From Lacrimispora algidixylanolytica (GTDB lineage: Bacteria > Bacillota > Clostridia > Lachnospirales > Lachnospiraceae), in NCBI RefSeq assembly GCF_003609635.1, contig NZ_MCIA01000031.1, positions 248,001 to 312,000 on the forward strand: 64,000 bases of DNA, given 5' to 3'. Below are positions 28,807 to 38,084 of the stretch, in pieces; the first letter of the stretch is position 1, and every line of letters starts with the position of its first letter. Below the pieces are notes generated by a model, which was not told the origin of the DNA, did no database searches, and saw only the letters and a list, made by a program, of their open reading frames with translations. The position numbers were made by a program, and so were the translations under genes.

Positions 28807-29718
28807 ATGCAAAGCACAAAAATACGGACAGATGAATCCATGATGGAGCTAGTCTCCCATGGAACAAAGGGTTTTCCTTTTCAGTACTATTATGAAGATG
28901 TTGGGAAATTTGATAACAGGTGCATTGACTGGCACTGGCACAGAGAGTTTGAACTAGTTTCTGTTACAAAGGGCATCGTACAATGCTCGATTGGTAACAT
29001 CAGTCACATTTTAGAAGACGGGGATGGACTTTTTATTAATTCAGGAGTTATACACCGGTTCGCTTCCGCAGGTAGCGCTGTGATTCCTAACCTGGTATTT
29101 TCACCAGAGTTTATGGCACCAGAGGGCAGTCTGATCCATGAGAAGTACATATCTCCCTTTCTCTCTTCGGGTATATCTCATGTTGTTTTAAAATCATTCA
29201 TTCCCTGGCAGAAAAATATTCTTAATCATCTTCTTTTGCTTAACAGCACATGTGAAGACAAAGAATCCGCTTGGGAATTAAAGACTTTCACCTTGATTAG
29301 TCAGGTCTGGAAGGAATTATATGAGCACCGGAACGAACTGGTTACTATGGATAATACCGGAACCAACCGTATATCCCAATCCCGTTTCCGACGTATGACC
29401 TTGTTTATTGAGGAAAATTACAGAAGGCGGCTGACCTTAGATGACATTGCTGCATCTGTAGGAGTCAGCAAGCGAGAAGCATTACGCTGTTTCCAATGTT
29501 CGGTTCCCTTATCACCGATAGAATACCTTAACAAATACCGATTGAAACAAGCTTCCAACCTCCTTCTTTATACCAGCCACTCTATTACTGAAATAGCGGA
29601 GACTACTGGATTTGAGAGTACCAGCTATTTTGACCGGCTATTTAAAAGAGAATTTCGTACGACCCCAAGAAAGCATAGAAATGCTTCAAAAGACCAGACA
29701 AAGGGTATGGTTGATTAG
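28807..29718 (+). CDS. AraC-family transcription regulator
   Basis: A 303-residue protein with an N-terminal cupin-like sensor (HWHREFELVSVTKG) and two C-terminal AraC helix-turn-helix motifs (LTLDDIAASVGVSKREALRCF and ITEIAETTGFESTSYFDRLFK). It probably senses a small carbohydrate-type ligand and controls the divergent MFS gene. Confidence 0.88.
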   Translation: MQSTKIRTDESMMELVSHGTKGFPFQYYYEDVGKFDNRCIDWHWHREFELVSVTKGIVQCSIGNISHILEDGDGLFINSGVIHRFASAGSAVIPNLVFSPEFMAPEGSLIHEKYISPFLSSGISHVVLKSFIPWQKNILNHLLLLNSTCEDKESAWELKTFTLISQVWKELYEHRNELVTMDNTGTNRISQSRFRRMTLFIEENYRRRLTLDDIAASVGVSKREALRCFQCSVPLSPIEYLNKYRLKQASNLLLYTSHSITEIAETTGFESTSYFDRLFKREFRTTPRKHRNASKDQTKGMVD

Positions 29719-29735
29719 AAAAAGATGATATAGAA

Positions 29736-29802
29736 TAATAGGCTCCCCTTACCGCCCGCAGTTATTGGGATTTATACTGTTTGGGACAAGAGGAGCCTAT
29801 TA
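29736..29802. terminator. Long-loop terminator hairpin
   Basis: The perfect 11-bp arms TAATAGGCTCC and GGAGCCTATTA enclose 45 nt. It separates the AraC gene from the convergent membrane protein gene. Confidence 0.6.
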
Positions 29803-29875
29803 GATTAGGGTGCCTTTTTTGCATTCATTTTAGGATCCATTAAGAGACAGTCATTTATTGATCGAATTGACTGCT

Positions 29876-30088
29876 TTATGGCACCAGAATTGGTCGTAAA
29901 ATAAATCCTATCAAAAAGAATAGAAAAAAGTAAATAAGGACCAAAAGAAAGCAAATTTCTCCTGCCAACCGGAATTTAAACACACTGATTCCCTTGGTCC
30001 ATTTATAAAAATAATATGAAATTAATACAATTCCAAATGTACCCAACAAGATTGGCAGCCAGGCCATTATAAGAAAAAGAAGATTCAT
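29876..30088 (-). CDS. Small hydrophobic membrane protein
   Basis: A 70-residue protein with two strong hydrophobic helices (about 2-25 and 40-66). It follows the ABC permease gene on the same strand and may be part of that operon. ATG at 30088 has GGGAG 7 nt upstream; the longer start at 30109 has its site too close. Family not recognised. Confidence 0.6.
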   Translation of the reverse strand: MNLLFLIMAWLPILLGTFGIVLISYYFYKWTKGISVFKFRLAGEICFLLVLIYFFLFFLIGFILRPILVP

Positions 30089-30157
30089 GGTTTTACTCCC
30101 AAAAAACATACTCCTCTTATCTTCTCCTTTTTTCCTTTACTTATGAGTAAGGCTTTT

Positions 30158-30811
30158 TTAGAATTGTTTTTTCTCCATAATTTTCACAGATATACTATAA
30201 GAGATCACATAAGCCACAATACAAATACATGCTGTTATTCCAAAAAGATAAATAGGATTGATGGTATCTATCCGATCAATTACTTCAATCATACTCATAC
30301 CAAATAACTTCCCTATTTTTGACAAACCAAACACTGCTGCAAAAGCTACAGCCGTCACTCCAATAAAAGCAATCCTTCCCTTCTCGGCTCCAAATTTAAA
30401 CTGGATCGGAAGATTAACTGCGCAAAATAGTTGTATCATAAAAAGATACATGAGAGCAGTCGCAAAGATTGGTCCCATATCCAAATCCTTTGTAATCACT
30501 GATTTTAAGAGGACTGCTAGTAAAAACACAATCCAAACCGTAACGCTTATAAGGATGCCAAAACCATACTTCTCTTTCACATAATCTTTTCTGGTAAAAG
30601 GAAGGGTAAATAAAAACGAATAACCATTTTCGAACTCATCGTAGCTCATCGTAGTAAAGGTAAACATCATAGCCAGTAAGGTCATATAGCCAATCAAATA
30701 TCCCGGATTAAAATTAACAAACATCATAAGCCCACAAATCATTGCGAATAAGATGTAAAACTTCGCTTGGTTTTTTAGTAAAATCAAATCCTTTATAAAT
30801 AAACCTTTCAT
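30158..30811 (-). CDS. ABC-2-type transporter permease
   Basis: A 217-residue protein with about six membrane segments, of the short ABC-2 permease type found in YtrA-regulated systems. Its ATG overlaps the stop of the ATPase gene (4 bp), indicating coupling. Substrate unknown; such systems often respond to cell-envelope antibiotics. Confidence 0.85.
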   Translation of the reverse strand: MKGLFIKDLILLKNQAKFYILFAMICGLMMFVNFNPGYLIGYMTLLAMMFTFTTMSYDEFENGYSFLFTLPFTRKDYVKEKYGFGILISVTVWIVFLLAVLLKSVITKDLDMGPIFATALMYLFMIQLFCAVNLPIQFKFGAEKGRIAFIGVTAVAFAAVFGLSKIGKLFGMSMIEVIDRIDTINPIYLFGITACICIVAYVISYSISVKIMEKKQF

Positions 30812-31659
30812 AATCGCTCACCTCGAATCATTAATGTGAGAACTTCATCAATCGTCCCTTTTTCCATCACCAAATCAGGATATTTATGGACATAAAAGTC
30901 CTTATGGTCCGTCAAACACCGATAGCCGTATGCTTCCTTATAGCGCCTTATGATATGCTGATGATCTAATTCTTTATATTGCTCATTTGTCGTCTTTAGC
31001 AGACCATAGCGGTCAAGGAGTACATCTGTCTCCTCGTGGAGAATGATTCTTCCTTGATCAATTAAGTAAACATCGTCACAAAGTGTCTCCAGATCCTTTG
31101 ATATATGAGAGCTAATCAATATGGAGCGATCCCCCTCTTGCATGTAGGATCTGATATAATCGAGAAGCTCATCTCTGGCTATTACATCAAGTCCCGCGGT
31201 TGGCTCATCTAATATAAGTATTTTCGCATGATGGGACATAGCCACAATCAATTTCAGCTTTGCTTTCATGCCTGTCGAGAAATTTTTAATCATCTTATTA
31301 AAAGGAAGATTTCCTTCCTTGCACTTTTGTTCGAATCCTTCTTTATCAAACTTTTTATATAGATTCTTTAAAATGACAGTAAGATTTGAAATGGTAAGAT
31401 AACCGCTAAATCCGGAATCATAATGAACCACCCCAATCTCTTCCCTGTCTTCTGCGGTCAGATCTTTCAGTTCTTTATTAAAAATCTGAATTCCCCCTCC
31501 ATCCACAGAGATCAGTCCTAAAGCAGATTTAAATATTGTCGTCTTTCCTGCCCCATTCAGACCTACCAATCCTGTAATGTATCCTGTACGCAGCTCCAAA
31601 GAACAGTCCAGACTATATCCGTCATATCGTTTCTGTACGTTTTCCAATTTAAGCATCAT
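30808..31659 (-). CDS. ABC transporter ATP-binding protein
   Basis: A 283-residue ATPase with Walker A GLNGAGKTT, signature NFSTGMKAKLKL (TSGQ-like variant), Walker B ILILDEPTAGLD and the H-loop SSHISKD, followed by a roughly 60-residue C-terminal extension. ATG at 31659 has GGAGG 7 nt upstream and starts 2 nt after the GntR stop. It partners with the permease downstream. Confidence 0.92.
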   Translation of the reverse strand: MMLKLENVQKRYDGYSLDCSLELRTGYITGLVGLNGAGKTTIFKSALGLISVDGGGIQIFNKELKDLTAEDREEIGVVHYDSGFSGYLTISNLTVILKNLYKKFDKEGFEQKCKEGNLPFNKMIKNFSTGMKAKLKLIVAMSHHAKILILDEPTAGLDVIARDELLDYIRSYMQEGDRSILISSHISKDLETLCDDVYLIDQGRIILHEETDVLLDRYGLLKTTNEQYKELDHQHIIRRYKEAYGYRCLTDHKDFYVHKYPDLVMEKGTIDEVLTLMIRGERL

Positions 31660-31661
31660 AG

Positions 31662-32033
31662 TCAATCCTCCAAAATGATACGAAACATTTCTGTTATATC
31701 CTCATCGCTCATGCCACAACTGCGGCCTTTGCGTATGGCTGTCTCTAAATCCAATTCCACTTCTTTTCGTTTCTCCTCCAGTAATAGGCCTTGATTTGTG
31801 CAGGCTACGAAGCTTCCTTTGCCATGTACGGTAATGACAAAGCCCTCCTGCTCCAATACATCATAAGACTTTTTTACGGTCAAAGCGCTGACTCTCAACT
31901 CCTTAGCCAGACTGCGCACCGATGGAAGAGGCTCACCTTCCTTTAATTGGCCGTCCATAATCAAACCTTTAATTTGTACCACCGCCTGCTCATAGATTGG
32001 CTGCATGGATGAATTATTTATAATGATTTTCAC
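31662..32033 (-). CDS. GntR-family regulator, YtrA subfamily
   Basis: A 123-residue protein with a winged-helix GntR domain (YEQAVVQIKGLIMDGQL, then SVRSLAKELRVSALTVKKSY) and the short C-terminal dimerisation helix of the YtrA subfamily. The start is GTG at 32033, because AGGAGG lies 6 nt upstream; the frame continues to 32051 but that covers the site itself. It leads the ABC operon and probably represses it from the palindrome at 32050-32098. Confidence 0.85.
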   Translation of the reverse strand: MKIIINNSSMQPIYEQAVVQIKGLIMDGQLKEGEPLPSVRSLAKELRVSALTVKKSYDVLEQEGFVITVHGKGSFVACTNQGLLLEEKRKEVELDLETAIRKGRSCGMSDEDITEMFRIILED

Positions 32034-32049
32034 AACATCCCTCCTATGC

Positions 32050-32098
32050 AAACAGCATATAACAGTTGGCGTAAAATGTCAACTGTTATATGCTGTTT
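32050..32098 (-). promoter_or_regulatory. Promoter inside a perfect 19-bp inverted repeat
   Basis: Perfect 19-bp arms (32050-32068 and 32080-32098) with an 11-nt centre. On the minus strand TTGACA (32077-32082) and TATGCT (32054-32059) lie within it, 17 nt apart. This is a strong candidate for autoregulation by the YtrA-type GntR protein. Confidence 0.85.
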
Positions 32099-32130
32099 AT
32101 CATAAACTTTATGAATTTATTGATTTTATT

Positions 32131-33807
32131 TTACTTTTTAAGATGAAACTGGAAAATTAGATTTCTAAGGGACTGGGCCTGACCGGTAAGTTCTTCACTG
32201 GAAGCAGAATTCTCTTCTGCTGTCGCTGCATTCACTTCTACTACCTGAGATATCTGTCCAATTCCGCTATCAATCTGTCTGGCTGATATTGCCTGATCCT
32301 TTGAAGCAGAAGCTATACTTTCCACTTTCTTCATGATAACTTCTGTTCTGTCAACAATAATGCCTAATCCCATTGCCGTTGTATCTGCAATCACAGCTCC
32401 CATCTCCACTGCCTCCAGGGAGTTTTCAATCAGCTGCGTGGAGGTCTTTGCTGCGTTGGTACTCTGACTTGCTAGTAAGCTAACCTGATTTGCTACTACA
32501 GAGAATCCTTTTCCTGCTTCACCGGCTCTGGCGGCCTCTATTGATGCATTTAAGGCAAGAAGGTTTGTCTGGGAAGCGATATCATTGATGGTATTAATGA
32601 TCTTATTAATCTCCTGGGAGGTGGTTCTAATTACCTCCATGGCACGTACCATCTCCTGCATATTTTCATTTTCCATAATAATATTCTTTGTCACATTGGT
32701 CATCTCATCGCTGATTTCAACTGCATTCTGTGCATTCTCTGAAATTCTTCCAGACATGTCCGTAATGGTATCTGACAGATCCTTAACGATGGCCGCCTGA
32801 TTGGCTGCGCCTTCAGCCAATGTCTGAGCAGAGCCTGAGATCTGAACAGAGCCCATGGAAACCTCATCGGAAACCTGGCTGATATCTCCCAAACTTTGGG
32901 AAATCTTGCTGGTAAATAATTTAAGGGATTTCTCTATATTTCTGAAATCTCCTAAGAACTCATTTTTAAAGTTCACATTGAAATTACCGGTAGCCATGCT
33001 GTCCATGACAGAATCAATATCCTCAATATAAGATGCAATCTTTTGCATGGAAACTCTTAAGCTTTCAGCTACTCGCCCAATCTCATCTCCGGACTCGTAG
33101 GTGATTTGTGTATGAAGATTTCCTTCTGCTATATCTTTAGACGCTACTTCCAGCTCTCTTAATGGAACTACAATACTTGACGTGAGACGTCTTCCCATAA
33201 CAATGGCTGTAACCAGTGAAATGATAGAAAAGATTGCGAGAAAGATGGATGCTATGTTTTCTACCCTTTGACTTGTCTCGTATTTTAGTAAAGCATCTTT
33301 ATCGGATTTAGTTCCTGTACTATCCAGTGCATCTGCAAGCGCTTCTGAGGAAATATCAAAATCTGAATTATAATAACTAATCGCCTCTTTGATCTTACCA
33401 GCTTCTACAAATTCAACCAGATGATACGTATCTTCCTTGAATTTGCTTAATGCGTCTGCTAAATTCTGTCCCGTTTGTCCATCATTTAAGTTGGTTTTGA
33501 TTACATTTATGTAGCCATCGATCTTGCCAAATCTCTTGTCAAAATCTTCTTTTTCCTCTGCTGTAACCGCAGGGTCATTTGATATAACTGCCCACAGAAT
33601 TCGTTTATTAATGGTCTGGACATCTTTTCGGATTTCCATCTGTTTTTTTGTTGTCTCATATTGTACGTTATAGAAGGTAGTGAAATTATTACCTATAATA
33701 CGAAAACTCACGAGTGAAAATACTGAAGAAAGAAAAATAATAAAAACCAGAACTGCAAATACCAGAATTAAGCGACGGGAAATCTTAAGTCTATTGCTTT
33801 TTTTCAT
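32131..33807 (-). CDS. Methyl-accepting chemotaxis protein
   Basis: A 558-residue transmembrane receptor: first membrane helix (about 12-32), a four-helix-bundle sensor domain (35-185), second helix (about 188-208), HAMP (210-265) and a cytoplasmic signalling domain with the conserved hairpin tip [22 protein letters not shown]. It is a class of receptor that controls CheA. No cognate che genes are nearby. A promoter is visible at 33857-33884. Confidence 0.93.
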   Translation of the reverse strand: MKKSNRLKISRRLILVFAVLVFIIFLSSVFSLVSFRIIGNNFTTFYNVQYETTKKQMEIRKDVQTINKRILWAVISNDPAVTAEEKEDFDKRFGKIDGYINVIKTNLNDGQTGQNLADALSKFKEDTYHLVEFVEAGKIKEAISYYNSDFDISSEALADALDSTGTKSDKDALLKYETSQRVENIASIFLAIFSIISLVTAIVMGRRLTSSIVVPLRELEVASKDIAEGNLHTQITYESGDEIGRVAESLRVSMQKIASYIEDIDSVMDSMATGNFNVNFKNEFLGDFRNIEKSLKLFTSKISQSLGDISQVSDEVSMGSVQISGSAQTLAEGAANQAAIVKDLSDTITDMSGRISENAQNAVEISDEMTNVTKNIIMENENMQEMVRAMEVIRTTSQEINKIINTINDIASQTNLLALNASIEAARAGEAGKGFSVVANQVSLLASQSTNAAKTSTQLIENSLEAVEMGAVIADTTAMGLGIIVDRTEVIMKKVESIASASKDQAISARQIDSGIGQISQVVEVNAATAEENSASSEELTGQAQSLRNLIFQFHLKK

Positions 33808-33856
33808 AGGTGCTCCCCCTTTTATCCTAGGATAATGAATTTATAAATATAGTTTA

Positions 33857-33884
33857 ATTATATCAACTATCTGCCATATTTCAA
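33857..33884 (-). promoter_or_regulatory. Sigma-A promoter of chemoreceptor gene
   Basis: On the minus strand TTGAAA (33879-33884) and TATAAT (33857-33862) are separated by 16 nt, about 50 nt before the start codon. Confidence 0.7.
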
Positions 33885-34033
33885 CATATTTTGCATAATA
33901 TAACAATTCTTTAAGGTAGTATCGTTTTTACAACGAAATCCATAGGAAAAACATTTGATTGCATTAACATTCTGTAAGATTTTGACAAATATTATATAAA
34001 TTTCTAACTATTTTATCTTAGAGGAAATAACGC

Positions 34034-34080
34034 AAAAAGACCGGAGCTGATCCATATTGGATTTCGTGCTCCGGCCTCTT
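34034..34080 (-). terminator. Terminator of tocopherol-cyclase-like gene
   Basis: The arms AGGCCGGAGC and GCTCCGGTCT enclose 20 nt and are followed on the minus strand by TTTTTG. Confidence 0.85.
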
Positions 34081-34085
34081 ATCTA

Positions 34086-35114
34086 TCATGATCCCGACTC
34101 ATATTCAAAACTTACGTTATCACTAGCCAAATCAAAAATTAGTTTATCTCCTTTATAAAGAAGAAACCTTCCACGGTGCAAATGTCCTTCTTTAATATAG
34201 CGTGTCATTCCTCCCTTATCCGGGGCAAGTAGCTTATGACTAAAGGTGGGCTCTTTTGTCTTTCCCTGATTGCTTAAATAAACCTTCAAGCAATACTTTC
34301 CCTGTTTTATGACAACCGACGTTCTTCTTTTACAAATTACCTTTACACCAAGATAAGTCGCAAAGCGATATTCTCTTCCTTTATAATGGATGACGCAAAT
34401 GCAGCCTTGAAAACTTCCACCCATAAACGGAATACTGGCGACAGACACCATAACAGAAGCTGGCTCCTTAAACTGGTTGCATTGCATCCACAGATAACTG
34501 TCCGGAAAGGATCTTCCTCGATCTCCTTCGATATACCCTCTTTCCCCTTCAAAGTCCAGCACCGTTCCATTTATTATCACTTTTCCATGAAGCGTATGGG
34601 CCATGCTAATCACTTCATGCCTGCATTCCATAAAAGGCACCAGTTCAAAGGGACCCATGATGGAATAACGGAGGGGACTTATGGGACCATAATGTATAAT
34701 GCCATGAATGGAAATGTCCTGAGATTGGATATTCAAACGAATCCCCCGGTGAGAAAATACATTTCGTCCAAGCATGATCCTGCTTTGCCTTTTATCAACC
34801 AAATAATCATCTTCCGAAAATTCCAGATAATAGGAAGTCTCATTCCAAATGACCTGGAGAAACGGGTGCCTAGTCCCATCCTCCTCCACACTGACTCCGG
34901 GAATCAGTGCCAGAACGCTATTCTTATTCTGATGTTTAAAGTACCAGCCTTCAAAAAAGGCAAAGTTAGCAGTTTTATAAAAGGAGGTCACACAAGAATC
35001 TCTTAAACTGTCTCTAAGCAAAACAGTTCTTGTCTTTATCTGTTTATTTAACCGTTTTATTTCACCCATGCTTTCTGGTCTTTTTTGCATAGAACACTTT
35101 TTATCATACGGCAT
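34086..35114 (-). CDS. Tocopherol-cyclase-like protein
   Basis: A 342-residue protein with the motifs FFEGWYFKHQ near residue 55 and EGDRGRSFPDSYLWMQCNQF near 200, characteristic of the tocopherol cyclase/lipocalin-like family (PF14249). In plants it closes the chromanol ring; bacteria without tocopherol carry it with unknown function. The first about 40 residues are basic and variable; the start may be 15 codons later. Single gene with a strong terminator. Confidence 0.78.
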   Translation of the reverse strand: MPYDKKCSMQKRPESMGEIKRLNKQIKTRTVLLRDSLRDSCVTSFYKTANFAFFEGWYFKHQNKNSVLALIPGVSVEEDGTRHPFLQVIWNETSYYLEFSEDDYLVDKRQSRIMLGRNVFSHRGIRLNIQSQDISIHGIIHYGPISPLRYSIMGPFELVPFMECRHEVISMAHTLHGKVIINGTVLDFEGERGYIEGDRGRSFPDSYLWMQCNQFKEPASVMVSVASIPFMGGSFQGCICVIHYKGREYRFATYLGVKVICKRRTSVVIKQGKYCLKVYLSNQGKTKEPTFSHKLLAPDKGGMTRYIKEGHLHRGRFLLYKGDKLIFDLASDNVSFEYESGS

Positions 35115-35240
35115 TTGTCCTCAGTCTCCCATCTGTTGAAATTTCTATATCATTTTAAGCATAGGGTTACCAAAATTTATGATCTGTAGTCAGCTTATGG
35201 GCTGAAAATCATATCAAATATTAATTTGTAAGAAATCGAT

Positions 35241-35287
35241 AAAAAAGAAGCCTCACTGGCATATGTTTCATAAACCAATGAGACTTT
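35241..35287 (-). terminator. Terminator of ldh
   Basis: The arms AAGTCTCATTGG and CCAGTGAGGCTT pair with one or two G-U pairs or mismatches, followed on the minus strand by TTTTTT. Confidence 0.75.
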
Positions 35288-35291
35288 ATAC

Positions 35292-36248
35292 TTAAATTTC
35301 TTTTAAAATTTTATCTGTATATTCTTTTATTATTTCTGCGGAGCTTTTGAACTTTTCCAGCTCTTCCTTGGTCATGTGTATCTCAAGAATATCTGCTGCT
35401 CCGGTCCTGTTAAGTATGGTAGGTACTCCGGCATAAACACCTTCCTGACCATATTCTCCTTCTAACAGAGTGGAAACGGGTATGATTCTGTTCTCATCGT
35501 AAAGAATTGCTTTAATAATTCCAGCGCAGGTGGTGGCAATACCATAATAAGTAGTTCCTTTTCTTTGGTAAATCTCCCAGCCCTCTCTTACGGTCTTCTT
35601 TACAATCTCATCAAGATCTACATCTCCAAGCATGTCTTTATTGTCTTGAATAATATCTTGAAATGGTTTTCCAGCTACTGTTACGGTGGACCATGGTACC
35701 ATCTGAGAATCTCCATGTTCTCCCATAGAATAGGCATAAATACTTCTTGGGTCAACATTCACCAACTCAGCAATAAAATTCTGCAGTCTAGATGTATCAA
35801 GAGCACTTCCTGTACCGATAACCTGATTTTTGGGAAGCCCTGATAAATGATGCACGTAATGAGCCATAATATCAACTGGGTTTGAGACAACGATAAAAAT
35901 CCCGTCAAATCCACTTGCCATAATTGGGTCTACGATGGTTTTTACTATCTTTGCACTAACTTCCAAGGTATCAAGCCTGGTTTGCCCTTTCTGAGGCGGT
36001 GCTCCGGCAGTAATTACAATAATGTCTGCATCACCGCAATCTTTGTAACTTGCAGTCCGTACCTTTACGTTGCGGTCTAAATACTTGATGGTGTCACGGA
36101 GATCCATAACTTCTCCAAGTGCTCTCTCTTCATTAATGTCTATCATCAGGATCTCATCACAGATCCCCTGGGTCACAAGGCTAAATGCAGTGGAAGAACC
36201 TACTAAGCCGCAGCCAATAATGGCTATTTTTGATGTTTTTATCTTCAT
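35292..36248 (-). CDS. ldh: L-lactate/2-hydroxyacid dehydrogenase
   Basis: A 318-residue NAD-dependent dehydrogenase of the LDH/MDH family. The N-terminal GCGLVGSS Rossmann loop, DTSRLQNFIAE (Asp/Arg) and GEHGDSQ (catalytic His) are present. At the substrate-specificity loop, AGAPPQKGQTRLD, the residue equivalent to Gln102 of LDH appears to be Pro rather than Gln (LDH) or Arg (MDH), so substrate preference could be broader. It probably regenerates NAD in fermentation. Single gene. Confidence 0.88.
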   Translation of the reverse strand: MKIKTSKIAIIGCGLVGSSTAFSLVTQGICDEILMIDINEERALGEVMDLRDTIKYLDRNVKVRTASYKDCGDADIIVITAGAPPQKGQTRLDTLEVSAKIVKTIVDPIMASGFDGIFIVVSNPVDIMAHYVHHLSGLPKNQVIGTGSALDTSRLQNFIAELVNVDPRSIYAYSMGEHGDSQMVPWSTVTVAGKPFQDIIQDNKDMLGDVDLDEIVKKTVREGWEIYQRKGTTYYGIATTCAGIIKAILYDENRIIPVSTLLEGEYGQEGVYAGVPTILNRTGAADILEIHMTKEELEKFKSSAEIIKEYTDKILKEI

Positions 36249-36321
36249 GAGTCGATTCCTTCTTTTTGTTTAGAGTCATGATTATCATAACTCAAAAACA
36301 GATTTTTATCAAAGGATTTTT

Positions 36322-37158
36322 CTACAGATGTTCTAATATCCCTTCCAGCTTCTTCGCTGTGGTATTTAACTCACTGATGGAATTGACTATGGTTTTAAAT
36401 TCCTGGGTTTCTTCAATGAAGATATTGTTTGATTCGGTGATTTTGCTGTTTATGGCAGTGATAGAGGCATTGATGCTCTTTAAAACTGTATCAATCTGAC
36501 CGATGGAATCGTTGGTTGATGCAGACATCTTTCTGATCTCTCCTGCTACCACGGTAAATCCTCTGCCAGCTTCTCCTGCTCTTGCAGCTTCTATGGCCGC
36601 ATTCAGGCCCAAAAGATTGGTCTGAGTGGAAATATCCTTTACAAAGTCCAAAATGCCATCGGTATTTCTTGTGCTTTCATTTGCTTCATTTACCTTTACT
36701 GATATTTCAGCATTCATATTTTTTAACTGTTCGATGCCAGTGGATACGCTTTTTGTTGATCCTTCAATTTGAGTAATTCCAGTAGATAAGCTATTAATCA
36801 TGCTGACCAGATTATTTCTTCTCTCCAGACTTTTTCCAAGAGTCAATACACCGATTACTTTTCTTCCCTTATCAAAAATAGGAACGGCATAAGATTTAAA
36901 TGGAATTCCATAAACCGTAGCAGGAACATCCATAACTGTCACTCTCCCACTGTTAAGGGTCTCTCTGATTGCACCTCCGACGGGTATTAAATCTCCTGCT
37001 TGTGTAGTAAATCTTAACTGATTTCCGTTCTCAATTAATATAAATTTTTGTGTGTCAGTCAATGCGAACGCCACATCATCCTCAAATAAATTGGATAAAA
37101 ATGGGATTACCTCATAAAATGAATTTAATAACTGGTGTGTTGTATTCTGATCGTACAT
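36322..37158 (-). CDS. Short soluble chemoreceptor-like protein
   Basis: A 278-residue protein without membrane segments. Residues 1-115 look like a PAS/cache-type sensor, and the rest is a short MCP signalling coiled coil with the conserved tip [20 protein letters not shown]. Only about half of the usual helical-bundle length is present. It is likely a cytosolic chemoreceptor. ATG at 37158 has GGGGGAA upstream. Confidence 0.85.
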   Translation of the reverse strand: MYDQNTTHQLLNSFYEVIPFLSNLFEDDVAFALTDTQKFILIENGNQLRFTTQAGDLIPVGGAIRETLNSGRVTVMDVPATVYGIPFKSYAVPIFDKGRKVIGVLTLGKSLERRNNLVSMINSLSTGITQIEGSTKSVSTGIEQLKNMNAEISVKVNEANESTRNTDGILDFVKDISTQTNLLGLNAAIEAARAGEAGRGFTVVAGEIRKMSASTNDSIGQIDTVLKSINASITAINSKITESNNIFIEETQEFKTIVNSISELNTTAKKLEGILEHL

Positions 37159-37372
37159 AATAACTTCCCCCTTCATTTGTCAAACCGTCTTATGTAATTA
37201 TCTAGACAGATACTCAAATTTTATCATCTGTAAAATAATTCTATTTTATTATATCCTTAGTGGTATGTCAATGCGAAGGGCTACAAGCTTTGGATTATTT
37301 ATCTATAAATTCAGCAAAATGTAACATTATTTTAAAGAAAGAACGATCCATCTTATGAAAATGTAAAAATAT

Positions 37373-38071
37373 TTACTTGGCAGACTTCTGCCCATAGTAT
37401 GAGTTAGCTCCATGTTTTCTCATATAATGCTTATCAAGAAGCTCTTTTGGCGCTGGTTTCACTTCAGGGTTAATCTGTTCACACCTTGCTGCCATCTTCG
37501 CCACTTCCTCCAAAACCACACTATGATGAACTGCCTCTTTTGCATTCTTCCCCCAGGCAAATGGCCCGTGGTTTTTGCACAGGCAGGCAGGAACTGCCAT
37601 ATAATCCTTATCAATATAATACTCTGTGATCAGTCGTCCCGTATTCATTTCATAGGCACCGTTTATTTCCTCTTCACTCAGACAGCGAAGACATGGGATT
37701 TCGCCGTACATATAATCTGCGTGAGTAGTGCCGTAACAGGGAATCCCTCTTCCTGCCTGTGCCCAACTCGTTGCCCAGGAAGAATGAGTATGTACCACGG
37801 CTCCTATTTTGGGAAATGCTTTATAAAGTTCCAGATGAGTGGAGGTATCAGAGGACGGGTTTAAGCTTCCCTCTACAATATTTCCTTCCAGATCCACTAC
37901 AACCATATCTTCAGGACGGAGTTTTTCATATTCCACCCCACTTGGTTTTATCACAAAACATCCGCTTTCTCTTTCAATTCCACTTACATTTCCCCAGGTA
38001 AATGTCACGAGTCCATATTTGGGTAAGTCCATGTTCGCTTCGTATACCTGACGCTTTAATTCTTCCAGCAT
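37373..38071 (-). CDS. ulaF: L-ribulose-5-phosphate 4-epimerase
   Basis: A 232-residue class II aldolase/AraD family enzyme converting L-ribulose-5-phosphate to D-xylulose-5-phosphate. Zinc-binding histidines are seen in HTHSSWATS and NHGPFAWG. In this operon it is the last step of ascorbate breakdown (UlaF). ATG at 38071 has GGAGG upstream; the longer frame overlaps the preceding gene without a site. Confidence 0.9.
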   Translation of the reverse strand: MLEELKRQVYEANMDLPKYGLVTFTWGNVSGIERESGCFVIKPSGVEYEKLRPEDMVVVDLEGNIVEGSLNPSSDTSTHLELYKAFPKIGAVVHTHSSWATSWAQAGRGIPCYGTTHADYMYGEIPCLRCLSEEEINGAYEMNTGRLITEYYIDKDYMAVPACLCKNHGPFAWGKNAKEAVHHSVVLEEVAKMAARCEQINPEVKPAPKELLDKHYMRKHGANSYYGQKSAK

Positions 38072-38084
38072 TTGAATTCCTCCT

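Noticed and set aside
34386-35006. Plus-strand frame of 206 codons inside the tocopherol-cyclase-like gene
   Set aside because: No recognised motif, and the minus-strand gene has the family motifs plus a matching terminator.
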